Origin: Candidatus Roizmanbacteria bacterium
Lineage (GTDB): Bacteria; Patescibacteriota; Microgenomatia; UBA1406; GWC2-37-13
Direction of reading: 5' to 3'
DNA length: 64,000 nt
NCBI GenBank assembly: GCA_016201695.1
Contig: JACQCK010000012.1
Location: forward strand, 1 to 64,000
Shown: positions 35,044 to 44,343 of the stretch, in pieces
How positions within the stretch are numbered: the first letter of the stretch is position 1
Layout of the letters: every line of letters begins with the position of its first letter
Made by a program: the position numbers and the translations under genes
Notes under the pieces: generated by a model
Databases searched by the model: none
What the model saw: the letters and a program-made list of their open reading frames with translations, nothing else
Told to the model about the DNA's origin: nothing

Positions 35044-35561
35044 TGAAAAAAGCGGTAATCATAACTGGACCTGGTTTTGAAGAGGCAGAGGTGATCTATC
35101 CTTTTTACAGGTTGATCGAAGCGGGTTTTTCCGTAGAAATAGCAACCAAAAATAAATCCGAAGTTAAGGGCAAACATGGACTACCCTTGACAGCTACAGT
35201 GGATGCGTTAAGTCTTGTGGAATCGGACTACCATTTAGTAGTTATACCAGGCGGATATGAGGCTCCAGACAGGGTTAGACAGATAAAGGCAGTGTTGGTT
35301 TTTATTAGAGAGATGAATAAAAAAAATAAAATAATTGCCGCGGTGTGTCACGGTCCGTGGGTTTTAATTTCGGCCGGCATAATGAAGGGCAGAAAGGCAA
35401 CTTGTTACAAAGGTTGTAAAGACGACCTTATTAATGCAGGAGCCGTTTACTTAGAGATAGATGTCGTAGTTGATGGAAATATAATCACCTCGCCTCATTT
35501 TAAGACGATGGCTCCCTGGATGAAAGCAATTATCCTTAAATTTGATCACAGTACCTCTTAA
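35043..35561 (+). CDS. DJ-1/PfpI-family protein
   Basis: The 172-residue protein has the complete PfpI nucleophile elbow A-V-C102-H103-G-P and an early glutamate pair FEEAE (12-16) that activates the cysteine. Relatives include YhbO/PfpI, reported as deglycases or glyoxalase-like enzymes acting on reactive carbonyls. In this operon it could protect against dicarbonyls or take part in keto-sugar chemistry; both are inference. The start overlaps the preceding stop in TAATG. Such a gene is unusual inside a sugar-nucleotide operon. Confidence 0.85.
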   Translation: MKKAVIITGPGFEEAEVIYPFYRLIEAGFSVEIATKNKSEVKGKHGLPLTATVDALSLVESDYHLVVIPGGYEAPDRVRQIKAVLVFIREMNKKNKIIAAVCHGPWVLISAGIMKGRKATCYKGCKDDLINAGAVYLEIDVVVDGNIITSPHFKTMAPWMKAIILKFDHSTS

Positions 35562-35580
35562 TAACCTTAAATGCGAAAAG

Positions 35581-36366
35581 ATGATAAAAAGGATTTTTGT
35601 TTCAGAAACAGACAGAAATAATCTATCGAAATTCAAAACAGTCGAGTTGCCTAAAGTCGATAAATCTAGTTATCGGGATATAGTGGTGTGTAAACCCTGG
35701 GGTTATGAGTATCTCATGTTTGAAAATGATTACGTTGCGATCTGGATTCTTCACCTCAAGAAAGGTCATGAAACATCAATGCACTGTCATCCGCGGAAAA
35801 AAAGCTCTCTTGTTGTTATTTCCGGAAAAGTGTTAACTTCGACTCTCACGGAATGGTTTGAATTTGGCCATTTACAAGGAATAATCTATGATGCAGGTGT
35901 TTTTCATTCAACCAAAGCCCTATCAGAAGAGACTTTTGTTATGGAGATAGAGACGCCCCCAATGAAGAAAGACCTGGTGCGCCTTAAAGATTCATATGGT
36001 CGCGAAACCCAAGGTTACGAAGGAAGGGACAAGCATTCGAGAGATGTTCATAAATTTAATTATATTTTTTTCGATAAAAAGGATGTAAAAAGTCAGACCG
36101 ACAAAAAAATCAATAACACAGTTGTTTCCATTAACAAATGTAGGACAAACTTTTTGGACCACGAATTTTCCCAACGAGCGAAGTTGAAGGAAAAAAGCAT
36201 TTATTGTATTATTGAGGAGAAAGTCATCGATCTTGAGCATCGTTCTTATTTTTGGGCAGGAGCGATATTTGATGCCGACGGTATGAAGAATAGGAAGAAT
36301 ATCAGACTTTTTAATAACTGTCTTTTGTTATCAGTCAGATTGGCAAAAGATGAAAAAGCTAGTTAA
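35581..36366 (+). CDS. Cupin protein (mannose-6-phosphate-isomerase-like)
   Basis: The 261-residue protein has a cupin barrel from about residue 35 to 140. CKPWGYE precedes it, as in ManC/Pmi-type cupins, and SMHCHPRK supplies the first metal histidines, with GVFHSTKAL the later one. A second, weaker barrel-like segment follows to the C-terminus. It may isomerise or epimerise a keto-sugar intermediate, or act on a phosphosugar. The ATG at 35581 is chosen over an upstream TTG that would overlap the PfpI gene. It overlaps the ThDP gene by 17 bp. Confidence 0.75.
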   Translation: MIKRIFVSETDRNNLSKFKTVELPKVDKSSYRDIVVCKPWGYEYLMFENDYVAIWILHLKKGHETSMHCHPRKKSSLVVISGKVLTSTLTEWFEFGHLQGIIYDAGVFHSTKALSEETFVMEIETPPMKKDLVRLKDSYGRETQGYEGRDKHSRDVHKFNYIFFDKKDVKSQTDKKINNTVVSINKCRTNFLDHEFSQRAKLKEKSIYCIIEEKVIDLEHRSYFWAGAIFDADGMKNRKNIRLFNNCLLLSVRLAKDEKAS

Positions 36367-38173
36367 ACTTTCAGACTACGTAGCCGAAACCCTCAAAAGT
36401 CACGGCGTAAAGTATATTTTCATGATTACCGGCGGAGGCGCTATGCACCTGAACGACTCATTTGGAAAAACCGAAGGATTGACTTACTTTTGTAATCACC
36501 ACGAACAAGCATCAGCAATTGCGGCAGAATGCTACGCGCGATTAACTAATAACATCGGAGTATGTAATGTGACGACAGGTCCCGGCGGGACAAACACTCT
36601 GACTGGAGTCATAGGCGCTTGGTTGGACTCTATTCCAATGCTGATTATCTCTGGCCAAGTAAAAAGAGAAGTCAGTATGTACTCATATCCCAATTTAAAG
36701 TTAAGGCAGCTGGGTATTCAAGAAATAGACACAATAAACCTAGTCAAAGCGGTAACAAAATATGCTAAGGCCGTTATGGATCCGCTGGAAATACGTTATG
36801 AGTTAGAAAAAGCTCTTTATATAGCTAAATCAGGGAGACCTGGCCCGGTTTGGCTTGATATTCCCCTTGACGTGCAGGCTGCCATGATCAATGTCAAGAA
36901 TCTTCGTCCATTTAATCAGAGAGAAGTCGAAAAAAAACCGAATCTTGAATACTTAAAAAAACAAGTTACAGAGGTACTTAATCTCATTAAAAAATCAAAA
37001 CGTCCGGTGATTGTAGGTGGCTTTGGACTGCGATTAGGAAATAGTGTCGAGCTTTTTTATAAGCTTATCAGAAAATTGAACATTCCCATAGTAACGTCAC
37101 TTAGTGCACACGACCTCATGTGGGAAACTCATCCTTTATATGGCGGAAGATTTGGTTTATACGGCACTCGCGGTGGTAATTTTGCCGTCCAAAACTCTGA
37201 CCTTCTTTTAGTTTTGGGGTGCCGGTTGACGCTATGGGAAACAGGTTATGAATTTAAAACATTCGCTCGAGAAGCAACAAAAATTATGGTTGATATAGAT
37301 AAAGCTGAGCTCAATAAACCCACATTTAAACCTGATGTTCCGATAAATTTTGACGTTAAATTATTTATAAATGAGACGTTGAGACAAATTAATAATCATA
37401 CGATTCCCGATTTTTCTTGGTGGTTAACAAAAACCAAACATTGGCATAAAAAGTATCCAAATATTTTACCGGAATATAAAAATGAAAATAAATATGTCAA
37501 CTCCTATTATTTAATTGGAGAGCTGTCAGATCTGATGACGAAAGATGATGTTATCGTGACTGGAAATGGAACGGCTTTCACCTGTACCTGTCAGTCTATC
37601 AAACTCAAAAAAGGCCAAAGACTGTGCATTAATATTGGATGTGCAACAATGGGGTACGATCTACCGGCAGCCATAGGAGCGTATCTTGCAACCAATAAGA
37701 AAAGAGTTGTTTTAATTACCGGAGACGGGAGTGTTCAGATGAACCTTCAGGAGCTACAGACTATAGTACATCACAAGATGCCTATAAAGATTTTTATTTT
37801 GAATAACGATGGTTATTTGGCTATCAGAATTACCCAGTCAAATTATTTTAAGAGAGTTTTTGGTTCTGATAAAAGAACGGGAGTAAGTTTCCCCAATATG
37901 TTAAAAATTGCCAAGGCTTATGGAATTCCTTCTTTGAGGATCGACAATCAAACAAATCTTAAAGCGAAACTAAGAAAGGTTCTTAATTCAAAAGGTCCAA
38001 TTATTTGTGAGATTATGATGCCACCCAATCAGCCGCTTTTCCCTAAGCCACAAGCCATTGTCAAATCAGACGGAACTTTAATTTTAAAGCCCTTGGAAGA
38101 TATGTCACCACTTTTACCGCGAAAAGAGTTCTTGGCGAACATGTTTATAAAACCGGTTAACGCTGATATATGA
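36350..38173 (+). CDS. ThDP-dependent acetolactate-synthase-like enzyme (YerE-like candidate)
   Basis: The 607-residue protein has all three ThDP-enzyme domains: PYR (about 5-180) with activating glutamate E52 in HHEQAS, the central domain (about 200-345), and PP with G458-D-G and N485-N, the cofactor-binding motif. Acetolactate-synthase relatives decarboxylate pyruvate and transfer the two-carbon unit. YerE, of the same superfamily, adds it to C4 of CDP-4-keto-3,6-dideoxyglucose in yersiniose synthesis; the CDP-sugar genes beside this one make that the leading hypothesis. A plain 2-oxo-acid decarboxylase remains possible. Confidence 0.87.
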   Translation: MKKLVKLSDYVAETLKSHGVKYIFMITGGGAMHLNDSFGKTEGLTYFCNHHEQASAIAAECYARLTNNIGVCNVTTGPGGTNTLTGVIGAWLDSIPMLIISGQVKREVSMYSYPNLKLRQLGIQEIDTINLVKAVTKYAKAVMDPLEIRYELEKALYIAKSGRPGPVWLDIPLDVQAAMINVKNLRPFNQREVEKKPNLEYLKKQVTEVLNLIKKSKRPVIVGGFGLRLGNSVELFYKLIRKLNIPIVTSLSAHDLMWETHPLYGGRFGLYGTRGGNFAVQNSDLLLVLGCRLTLWETGYEFKTFAREATKIMVDIDKAELNKPTFKPDVPINFDVKLFINETLRQINNHTIPDFSWWLTKTKHWHKKYPNILPEYKNENKYVNSYYLIGELSDLMTKDDVIVTGNGTAFTCTCQSIKLKKGQRLCINIGCATMGYDLPAAIGAYLATNKKRVVLITGDGSVQMNLQELQTIVHHKMPIKIFILNNDGYLAIRITQSNYFKRVFGSDKRTGVSFPNMLKIAKAYGIPSLRIDNQTNLKAKLRKVLNSKGPIICEIMMPPNQPLFPKPQAIVKSDGTLILKPLEDMSPLLPRKEFLANMFIKPVNADI

Positions 38174-39210
38174 CAAAATCAATAAGAAAGGAAAAGATTA
38201 AAAAGTTGCTGGGAACATTATTCAAAAAAATCAAAGTACGAAAGGAAATTTATAGCCCTGTAATCGATGGTCTAATCGAAACTTCTCTTCGTGGCGTTGA
38301 TTCACATGGCATTAGACTAGCGCCACATTATCTTGAGGCAACGCTACTTGGAAGAATTAACCCCGATCCTCAATTTGAGTTTTCCCAAACGAGAGCTTCG
38401 ACTATGAAGATAGATGCGGATAATACATACGGCATAACTGTGAGTACAATCGGGATGAATAAAGCCGTCAAGATGGCAAGAAAAACAGGAGTTGGGGTAG
38501 TAAGCATTTATAATTCTTCCCATTTTGGAGCCGCTGGGATCTACGGTCAAATAGCAGCGGAAAATGACATGATCGGATTTTCAATGACACATGTTGAAGA
38601 TTTGGTTGCACCATATGGTGGTACAAAACCATTCTTCGGTACAAATGCATATTGTTTTACAGCGCCAATGGCAGATGAACGCCCCTTTATTTTGGATATG
38701 GCGACTTCGGCAATCAGTTTTAATATGCTTAGAATGCATCAAAGTAAAATTAAAGCGCTTAAATTAGGCTTAGCTATTGATAAACATGGTAAATTCACTA
38801 TAAATCCAAACGAGGCAGTTACTTTGACACCATTTGGAGGTTATAAAGGTTATGGAATTCAAGCGCAAGTCGAAATTTTGTGCAGCATGCTGACTGGGAT
38901 GCCTTTTGGACCATTTATCACGCATATGTTTCCTCTAACTATGGAAAAAAGACGCCTCGCTCATTTCTTGATGGCGATTGATATTGAAGCATTTATTGAT
39001 ATTAAAACTTTTAAAAAAAGAATGAAGGAGATGGCAGAAATAGTTAGAAAGATGACACCATCAGAAGGATTTTCAGAAGTAAGACTGGCTGGAGACCGAA
39101 GCAAACGTGAATATATAAAGAGACTAAAAGAGGGAATTCCTATAACTAAAGAGACCATCGATGACTTTCAAAGAGTTGCCCCGAAGATCGGATTAGAGAT
39201 TAATTTATGA
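38170..39210 (+). CDS. Ldh2/malate-lactate dehydrogenase-family oxidoreductase
   Basis: The 346-residue protein belongs to the Ldh_2 (YlbC/YiaK) family, with the hallmark L-R-G-V-D-S-H-G-I near residue 42 carrying the catalytic histidine, and a glycine-rich PFGGYKGYG block. Members reduce 2-oxo acids, diketogulonate or imines with NAD(P)H, using a fold distinct from other lactate dehydrogenases. Its ATGA overlap with the ThDP gene suggests it acts on that enzyme's product. I know no standard dideoxysugar pathway that uses this family, which makes it a notable part of the operon. Confidence 0.87.
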   Translation: MTKSIRKEKIKKLLGTLFKKIKVRKEIYSPVIDGLIETSLRGVDSHGIRLAPHYLEATLLGRINPDPQFEFSQTRASTMKIDADNTYGITVSTIGMNKAVKMARKTGVGVVSIYNSSHFGAAGIYGQIAAENDMIGFSMTHVEDLVAPYGGTKPFFGTNAYCFTAPMADERPFILDMATSAISFNMLRMHQSKIKALKLGLAIDKHGKFTINPNEAVTLTPFGGYKGYGIQAQVEILCSMLTGMPFGPFITHMFPLTMEKRRLAHFLMAIDIEAFIDIKTFKKRMKEMAEIVRKMTPSEGFSEVRLAGDRSKREYIKRLKEGIPITKETIDDFQRVAPKIGLEINL

Positions 39211-40103
39211 AAAAAATATTACTGACGGGCGCGAGTGGTTTTTTTGGACAAAACTTCCTCGAACAAAAAAATAAGAAATATATTATTGCCTCCCCTACTC
39301 ATCAGGAGCTTGATCTAGTAGACACAAAAGCAGTGGACGAGTATTTTAGAAAGCATGGCCCATTTGACGCAGTGGTTCACGCGGCAACGGTCGGTGGGAA
39401 GCGATACGAAAAAGGGATGAGTAATGTTGTTGAAACAAATCTACGTATTTTTTTTAATATCGAAAGAAATAAGAATCACTATAAAAAAATGATTCATTTC
39501 GGTACAGGGGCAGAATATGATAAATCACATGATATTAAAAAAATAAAAGAGACAGATTTCGGCCGACTGATACCGACTGATGGCTTTGGATTCTATAAAT
39601 ATATTTGCTCAAAATATATAGAGAGCATTAAAAATATATACCATTTAAGAGTATTCAGTTTATTTGGCCGATATGAAGATTATAAAGTCAGATTTATCTC
39701 TAACATAATTTGTAAATACCTACTGAAATTACCCCTAACAATAATGCGTAATAGTTATTATGACTTTCTTAATATTGATGACTTTATCAAGATTATTGAT
39801 TACTTTATCAACGAAAAGCCTAAATATAATTTCTATAACGTCGGTTCGGGACAAAAAATCACTTTATTATCAATTGCCAAAAAAATTAATTCTCTAGGCG
39901 ATTATTCTCTTCCGATTAGTATTCAAAAAAGTGGTCTAAATAACGAATATACTTGTGATAACAGTCGACTAATCAAAGAATTGAAAAACTTCAAATTTAG
40001 TCGTATTGACGATGCGATTAACGAGTTATACCATTGGTACAGAAAAAATTTTAAGCGCATTGATAAAAAGGCAATTATTGAAGATTCCTACAATAAGGCA
40101 TGA
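39207..40103 (+). CDS. WcaG-like SDR (NDP-sugar reductase candidate)
   Basis: The 298-residue protein starts with TGASGFFGQNF and has H-A-A-T-V-G-G, then FGTGAEYD and GFGFYKYICSK, a Y-x3-K pair in the position used by GDP-fucose synthase-like reductases. It lacks a full-length epimerase C-terminal domain but keeps YNVGSG. In yersiniose synthesis YerF reduces the branched ketone; this gene could play that part. It is joined by ATGA overlaps on both sides. Its codons are strongly AT-rich compared with the first 24 kb. Confidence 0.8.
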   Translation: MKKILLTGASGFFGQNFLEQKNKKYIIASPTHQELDLVDTKAVDEYFRKHGPFDAVVHAATVGGKRYEKGMSNVVETNLRIFFNIERNKNHYKKMIHFGTGAEYDKSHDIKKIKETDFGRLIPTDGFGFYKYICSKYIESIKNIYHLRVFSLFGRYEDYKVRFISNIICKYLLKLPLTIMRNSYYDFLNIDDFIKIIDYFINEKPKYNFYNVGSGQKITLLSIAKKINSLGDYSLPISIQKSGLNNEYTCDNSRLIKELKNFKFSRIDDAINELYHWYRKNFKRIDKKAIIEDSYNKA

Positions 40104-40777
40104 ACGTAATAAAGCCAAAAGGCATGTTGTTCGATATGGATGGTGTAATTACTATCTTAACAAATAATATGCGTGCATGGCGCATAGCTTTTAGAGCAAA
40201 AGCAGGAATCGAAATGGCAGATGACGATTGGTATAGATTAGAGGGAATGTCACCGCAGGAGATATCTGAAAAGATCTTAATAAATAACAATCATGTAGTA
40301 ACTCCTGAACTGGTTAAAGAAATTGCTGATTTAAAACAACTGATTTTTAATAACATTTCTGCTAAGAAAAAGGTTGAGTTATACCCTTTTGTTCAAGAAA
40401 TGCTTACTTTTCTTAAGCGCCATAATGTTAAGGTTGGATTAGTTACGGGATCGGTACTTGAACGGGTTAAAGGTAGCTTATCTAAAGAAGTTTTAGAGAT
40501 GTTTGACGCTATTGTGACCGCAGATGAGGTGAGGCAGAGGAAGCCTTCACCGGATCCATTTTTAAGAGGTGCCTCTTTATTGGGGCTTACTACAGGCGAA
40601 TGTTGGGCAGTCGAAAATGCCCCTTTAGGGGTGATTTCTGCAAGAAAAGCTGGGTGCTTCTGCGTTGCTTTAATGACGACATTAAGAGATAAAAGTAAAT
40701 TATCAAATGTCGGTGCGAACGTAATTTTTGATTCGCACAAAGACTTACTGGATCATTTCCGGCAAACATTCAAATGA
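40100..40777 (+). CDS. HAD-superfamily hydrolase (beta-phosphoglucomutase-like)
   Basis: The 225-residue protein has motif I D12-M-D14-G, motif II in VGLVTGS, and a late VENAPLGVISARKAG block typical of beta-phosphoglucomutase and phosphatase-type HAD subfamily I enzymes. A cap domain inserts at about 20-85. It would dephosphorylate or isomerise a sugar phosphate. With a second nucleotidyltransferase in the same operon, processing of a sugar phosphate before activation is a reasonable guess. Confidence 0.85.
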   Translation: MNVIKPKGMLFDMDGVITILTNNMRAWRIAFRAKAGIEMADDDWYRLEGMSPQEISEKILINNNHVVTPELVKEIADLKQLIFNNISAKKKVELYPFVQEMLTFLKRHNVKVGLVTGSVLERVKGSLSKEVLEMFDAIVTADEVRQRKPSPDPFLRGASLLGLTTGECWAVENAPLGVISARKAGCFCVALMTTLRDKSKLSNVGANVIFDSHKDLLDHFRQTFK

Positions 40778-41706
40778 AGAAACTTATCTCCGTTTGCATC
40801 CCAACTTATAACCGGGCTAAATTACTGGATAATTGTCTTTCTACTATTACTTCCCAGTTTAGCAATAGAAATGTTTATCAGGCTGTAGAAATAGTAATTT
40901 CCAACAATAATAGCGTCGATAATACAGAAAAAGTAATTAGCAACTATATGAAGAAATACTCAAACATAAGATGCTTCAAAAATAAAAAAACTATTCAAGC
41001 TGATAAAAACATCATTGCTACCGCGGCCTATGCCAAAGGAGAGTATATATGGTTTTTTGGCGACGACGACGCTCACTATTCTTGGTCGCTTAAAACAATG
41101 ATAAAAGTTATTCATAAATATTATCCCGACGCCGTAATTTGTAATCTCGATATGTGTTCCAAAGACGGAAGTAAAATTTTGGATAGGAACATGATCAATC
41201 TTAGGAAAGACTTCTTTGCTAAAACTAAAAAGGAGTTATTTACTTTTTTAGAATCAAAGTTTTTTATGCATCTTGATTGGTATATAACCTGTATGTCCAA
41301 TACGATTGTCAGTAGAAAGTTATTTGATGAAAACATTGATCAAGTCATGAAGTTTTATGACCCCAAAAAAGCTAATTTTCTTCACTCCGGATTGATTTTT
41401 TACAACGACTCCGATTATAAAGTCTATTTGATTAGTAAACATTTAGTCATTTATCGAGGTTACAATATTCTTTTCGGTCCTGACGAGCGAACTACAAAGT
41501 CACAATACCTAGCTTATCTTTATAAAATGTTAAAAAGGCATAACGATACTATTTATACAATTAACAAAAAAAACATGTCCTTAAATTTTGCATTTCTTCT
41601 TTATTTAAAAAATTTAACCAGAGATTTAAGATCATTCTTAGTTAAATATATTGACTTTGACTTCAGCGACTTACTAATAAAATTATTTCATAAGAAAGAA
41701 ACGTAA
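40774..41706 (+). CDS. GT2 glycosyltransferase ending the CDP-sugar operon
   Basis: The 310-residue protein opens ISVCIPTYNRA and has IVISNNNSVD and FFGDDDAHY, the last holding the D-D-D metal site. It is the only glycosyltransferase of the ten-gene operon and so the best candidate to use its product. The acceptor is unknown. It starts in an ATGA overlap with the HAD gene. Confidence 0.87.
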   Translation: MKKLISVCIPTYNRAKLLDNCLSTITSQFSNRNVYQAVEIVISNNNSVDNTEKVISNYMKKYSNIRCFKNKKTIQADKNIIATAAYAKGEYIWFFGDDDAHYSWSLKTMIKVIHKYYPDAVICNLDMCSKDGSKILDRNMINLRKDFFAKTKKELFTFLESKFFMHLDWYITCMSNTIVSRKLFDENIDQVMKFYDPKKANFLHSGLIFYNDSDYKVYLISKHLVIYRGYNILFGPDERTTKSQYLAYLYKMLKRHNDTIYTINKKNMSLNFAFLLYLKNLTRDLRSFLVKYIDFDFSDLLIKLFHKKET

Positions 41707-41772
41707 ATAAGCGACTGTACTCGTATAATCAAGCAACTAAAAATCCTGAAAAGATATAAGAAGGAACTTCCT

Positions 41773-41787
41773 AACGTACGTTTTTTT
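41773..41787 (+). terminator. Weak candidate terminator after the CDP-sugar operon
   Basis: The palindrome AACGTACGTT (41773-41782) runs into seven T residues. The stem is very short, but it lies between the operon's last gene and a convergent gene, where termination is expected. Confidence 0.3.
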
Positions 41788-41821
41788 GTTATTGAATAAA
41801 ACACCAATTCAGCAAGTAATT

Positions 41822-42415
41822 CTACCAATTGCTCCATTTTTTAGTCTGAAAATTATAGTGTTTAATAATTTTCATCGGATTACCAACTGCAATTGAATAG
41901 GAAGGAACATTTTTTGTTATCGTGCTATTCGCGCCAATAATGGCATGATCCCCTATCTTGACATTCTTTAGAATAGACGCTTTGGTTCCGATAAAAACAT
42001 TATTACCAATAATGACTTTGCCTCCCTCAGTCAGCGGCTGTTCATGTAAGTTTCGAGATACGTCCAAAAATCCGTGGTCGTGATCAGTGATAAAAACATA
42101 AGGAGCCATGATGACATGATCGCCGATAACGATATTATTATTGGCGCTGATAAAAGTATTATTGCCTATATCAACATCGTTTCCGATCGATAACCGCACT
42201 GGGTTGTTGCTTTTTACTGTTTTTCCTCCGAATTCGCAACTGACCGTTATACGGCAGAACGAACCGATGTTTACATCATTCCCCACTCTTATGAAGCGTT
42301 CGTTGGCGCTATTCAAAAATGGTTTGATTACTGAACCTTTTCCGAATGAATGGAACTTTCCCTTTAAGATGAAAGTATACAAATTACTTAAATTAAGTAA
42401 CAGATTGTTACTCAT
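41822..42415 (-). CDS. Hexapeptide-repeat acetyltransferase (WcaF/Maa-like)
   Basis: The protein of 197 residues is a left-handed beta-helix O-acetyltransferase: repeats such as VRLSIGNDVDIGNNTFI, the ITDHDHGF loop with the catalytic-type histidine, and VIIGNNVFIG, IIGANSTI, AVGNPMKII at the end. It would transfer acetyl from acetyl-CoA to a sugar hydroxyl. The ATG at 42415 is preferred over an upstream TTG at 42433. It follows two GT2 genes on the same strand, so it likely decorates the glycan they build. Confidence 0.87.
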   Translation of the reverse strand: MSNNLLLNLSNLYTFILKGKFHSFGKGSVIKPFLNSANERFIRVGNDVNIGSFCRITVSCEFGGKTVKSNNPVRLSIGNDVDIGNNTFISANNNIVIGDHVIMAPYVFITDHDHGFLDVSRNLHEQPLTEGGKVIIGNNVFIGTKASILKNVKIGDHAIIGANSTITKNVPSYSIAVGNPMKIIKHYNFQTKKWSNW

Positions 42416-42434
42416 GAGTAAACACGCTGACAAG

Positions 42435-43460
42435 TTAAGAGTGTTTTTTTAACTGAAAATTATAATCAAATCTAATATCGCTAAACCGTAGTGAGTTTAT
42501 TTTTTGTTTATACCAATCAACAAGAGGGATCAAAATAGCTGGCGGAGCAATCAGTGTGCCGACTGAAAAAAACCAGAAAATAAGATTAAAAAAATTTTGC
42601 GGCCGATATTTAAGAAGCAGCATAATCTCGCGCAAAACATACCGATATCTTCCGTAATTTTTTATTTGTACGAGACCGACATAATTGACTGCCACAAAGT
42701 TTTGAATACAATATTTTCGAAGGCGCAAGAACTTCTTTTCCTTAAATATCGTATTAAACATATCTACCCAGCTTTGGAGCGGCGATTTATCGTAAATAGA
42801 CGATAAATAACGGCATTGGCTACTTGCTATTCTGACGGCGATAACATAGTCTTTCAAGAAAACAATCGGATATTTTTTAAATATCGCGGCAAAGGGATAT
42901 ACATGACAGGGAAAAATATCAGGGTGAAAAGGTCGATCAATATAATCAGCTTTATAAGCGAGGCCGGATAATGAATCAAGCGTCGTAAATACTTTTATAA
43001 CTTGATCGAGAGGATCGTTAATACTTATTATTTCGTCTTTATTTGAGTTGAGCCCTTTCTTAACTCTTACCGTAACATCAAGGTTATCATCGAACCATCG
43101 GTATGGCCTGGTAACGGCGCCGATATCGTTTCTCAGTTGAAAAGCGTCATAGGTTTTTTGAAGGGCAGCGCCGCCAAGAAGATCGTCTTGTCCAAGTAAA
43201 TATATGTATTTACCTCTGGCTTTTTTCATGCACCGATTCAAATTACCCGGATAGCCTATATTTTTTTTGGCGGTGTACAGTCGGATTCTTTTATCTTTAA
43301 ATGATCGTAGCACTTTTACGGTTTGATCCGTCGAAGAGTCATCGGAAATAATAATCTCGTAATCGGTAAAATCCTGTGCCAGGATACTGTTCAGTGCGTC
43401 GCCGATGGTATCTTCGCCGTTATACGAAGGAATAAGAATGCTGAAACAAGGCCTTTTCAT
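42435..43460 (-). CDS. GT2 glycosyltransferase
   Basis: The 341-residue GT-A enzyme opens FSILIPSYNGED and shows ISDDSSTD and LLGQDDLL, where the usual D-x-D is Q-D-D. The C-terminal third has a hydrophobic pair (about 285-315) that may anchor it to the membrane. The donor and acceptor are unknown. It lies between another GT2 and an acetyltransferase on the same strand with gaps below 25 bp. Confidence 0.86.
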   Translation of the reverse strand: MKRPCFSILIPSYNGEDTIGDALNSILAQDFTDYEIIISDDSSTDQTVKVLRSFKDKRIRLYTAKKNIGYPGNLNRCMKKARGKYIYLLGQDDLLGGAALQKTYDAFQLRNDIGAVTRPYRWFDDNLDVTVRVKKGLNSNKDEIISINDPLDQVIKVFTTLDSLSGLAYKADYIDRPFHPDIFPCHVYPFAAIFKKYPIVFLKDYVIAVRIASSQCRYLSSIYDKSPLQSWVDMFNTIFKEKKFLRLRKYCIQNFVAVNYVGLVQIKNYGRYRYVLREIMLLLKYRPQNFFNLIFWFFSVGTLIAPPAILIPLVDWYKQKINSLRFSDIRFDYNFQLKKHS

Positions 43461-43467
43461 TGGTTAA

Positions 43468-44343
43468 TTATAATGTATTGACACGTATTTTTACTTTGTG
43501 CATTTGCGCATTGAGCATGCCTAAAATAGCGGCTGAATATTCTAGCGTCTTCATAAAAATCATTCCTATCGCGATAAGAGGGTGTTGTAGGAGCAGTTTA
43601 CCGTTCTGTAAAAAATCAAGGCGGATCAACGAATACTGTTTTAATAATAATAATTTTTGCCTCCGGTGTTTTTTAAGATAATCGAGCACGTTTTTTCCGT
43701 ATATATATTTCTTTTTTAACTGCTTTGATAAAGTAAGCCTTCCTTCATAGTGCCTAATAGCAAATTGTGATTTGACTGTTGTGTATCCGGAAAAATTAAG
43801 TCTTAGCTGGAAGTCCCAGTCATCACCGCCCCCAAGTGCGACATCTAGGCCCCCCAATTTCTGCCATACCGATTTTCTTATAAATCTGGCGGCATCAGTA
43901 AAAGAAAGCGGGCTTTGGTTGTAACATTCTTTTTCAAGCCATCTGCACTTTGCCCAAAATCCTTCTCCATATGATGTTTCCGGGACAATAACGGCATCGG
44001 TTTTTTTTCTTTCAGTTAATAGTAAACAAGTTTCAATAGTCTTAAGGTCAAGTCTCATATCTGAATCGATATAGTAAATATATTCACCTTTTGATTTAAG
44101 GACTCCGTAATTTCTTTGATACGGCACCGCAAAAATATTTTTTTGCTTTGGATCTTTACCGAAGAAGTAAACCTTTCCGAATCGCTTGGCGAGTTGAGGC
44201 GTTTTGTCTGTACTAAATCCATCGACAATAATAATTTCTATATTCCGATAAGATTGTTTCTTTACCGACTCAAGACAGTCAATAATGATGTCTTCACAGT
44301 TAAAGGTCGGGACAATAACCGAGACCAGTACGGCTTTCTTCAT
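43468..44343 (-). CDS. GT2 glycosyltransferase
   Basis: The 291-residue enzyme opens VSVIVPTFNCED and has IVDGFSTD and YIDSDMRLD, a D-S-D metal motif. GGGDDWDFQLRL is the later conserved acidic region. A C-terminal amphipathic or membrane segment (about 250-280) is present. It starts in an ATGA overlap with the WbiB-like epimerase, so the two are likely co-translated. Confidence 0.86.
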   Translation of the reverse strand: MKKAVLVSVIVPTFNCEDIIIDCLESVKKQSYRNIEIIIVDGFSTDKTPQLAKRFGKVYFFGKDPKQKNIFAVPYQRNYGVLKSKGEYIYYIDSDMRLDLKTIETCLLLTERKKTDAVIVPETSYGEGFWAKCRWLEKECYNQSPLSFTDAARFIRKSVWQKLGGLDVALGGGDDWDFQLRLNFSGYTTVKSQFAIRHYEGRLTLSKQLKKKYIYGKNVLDYLKKHRRQKLLLLKQYSLIRLDFLQNGKLLLQHPLIAIGMIFMKTLEYSAAILGMLNAQMHKVKIRVNTL

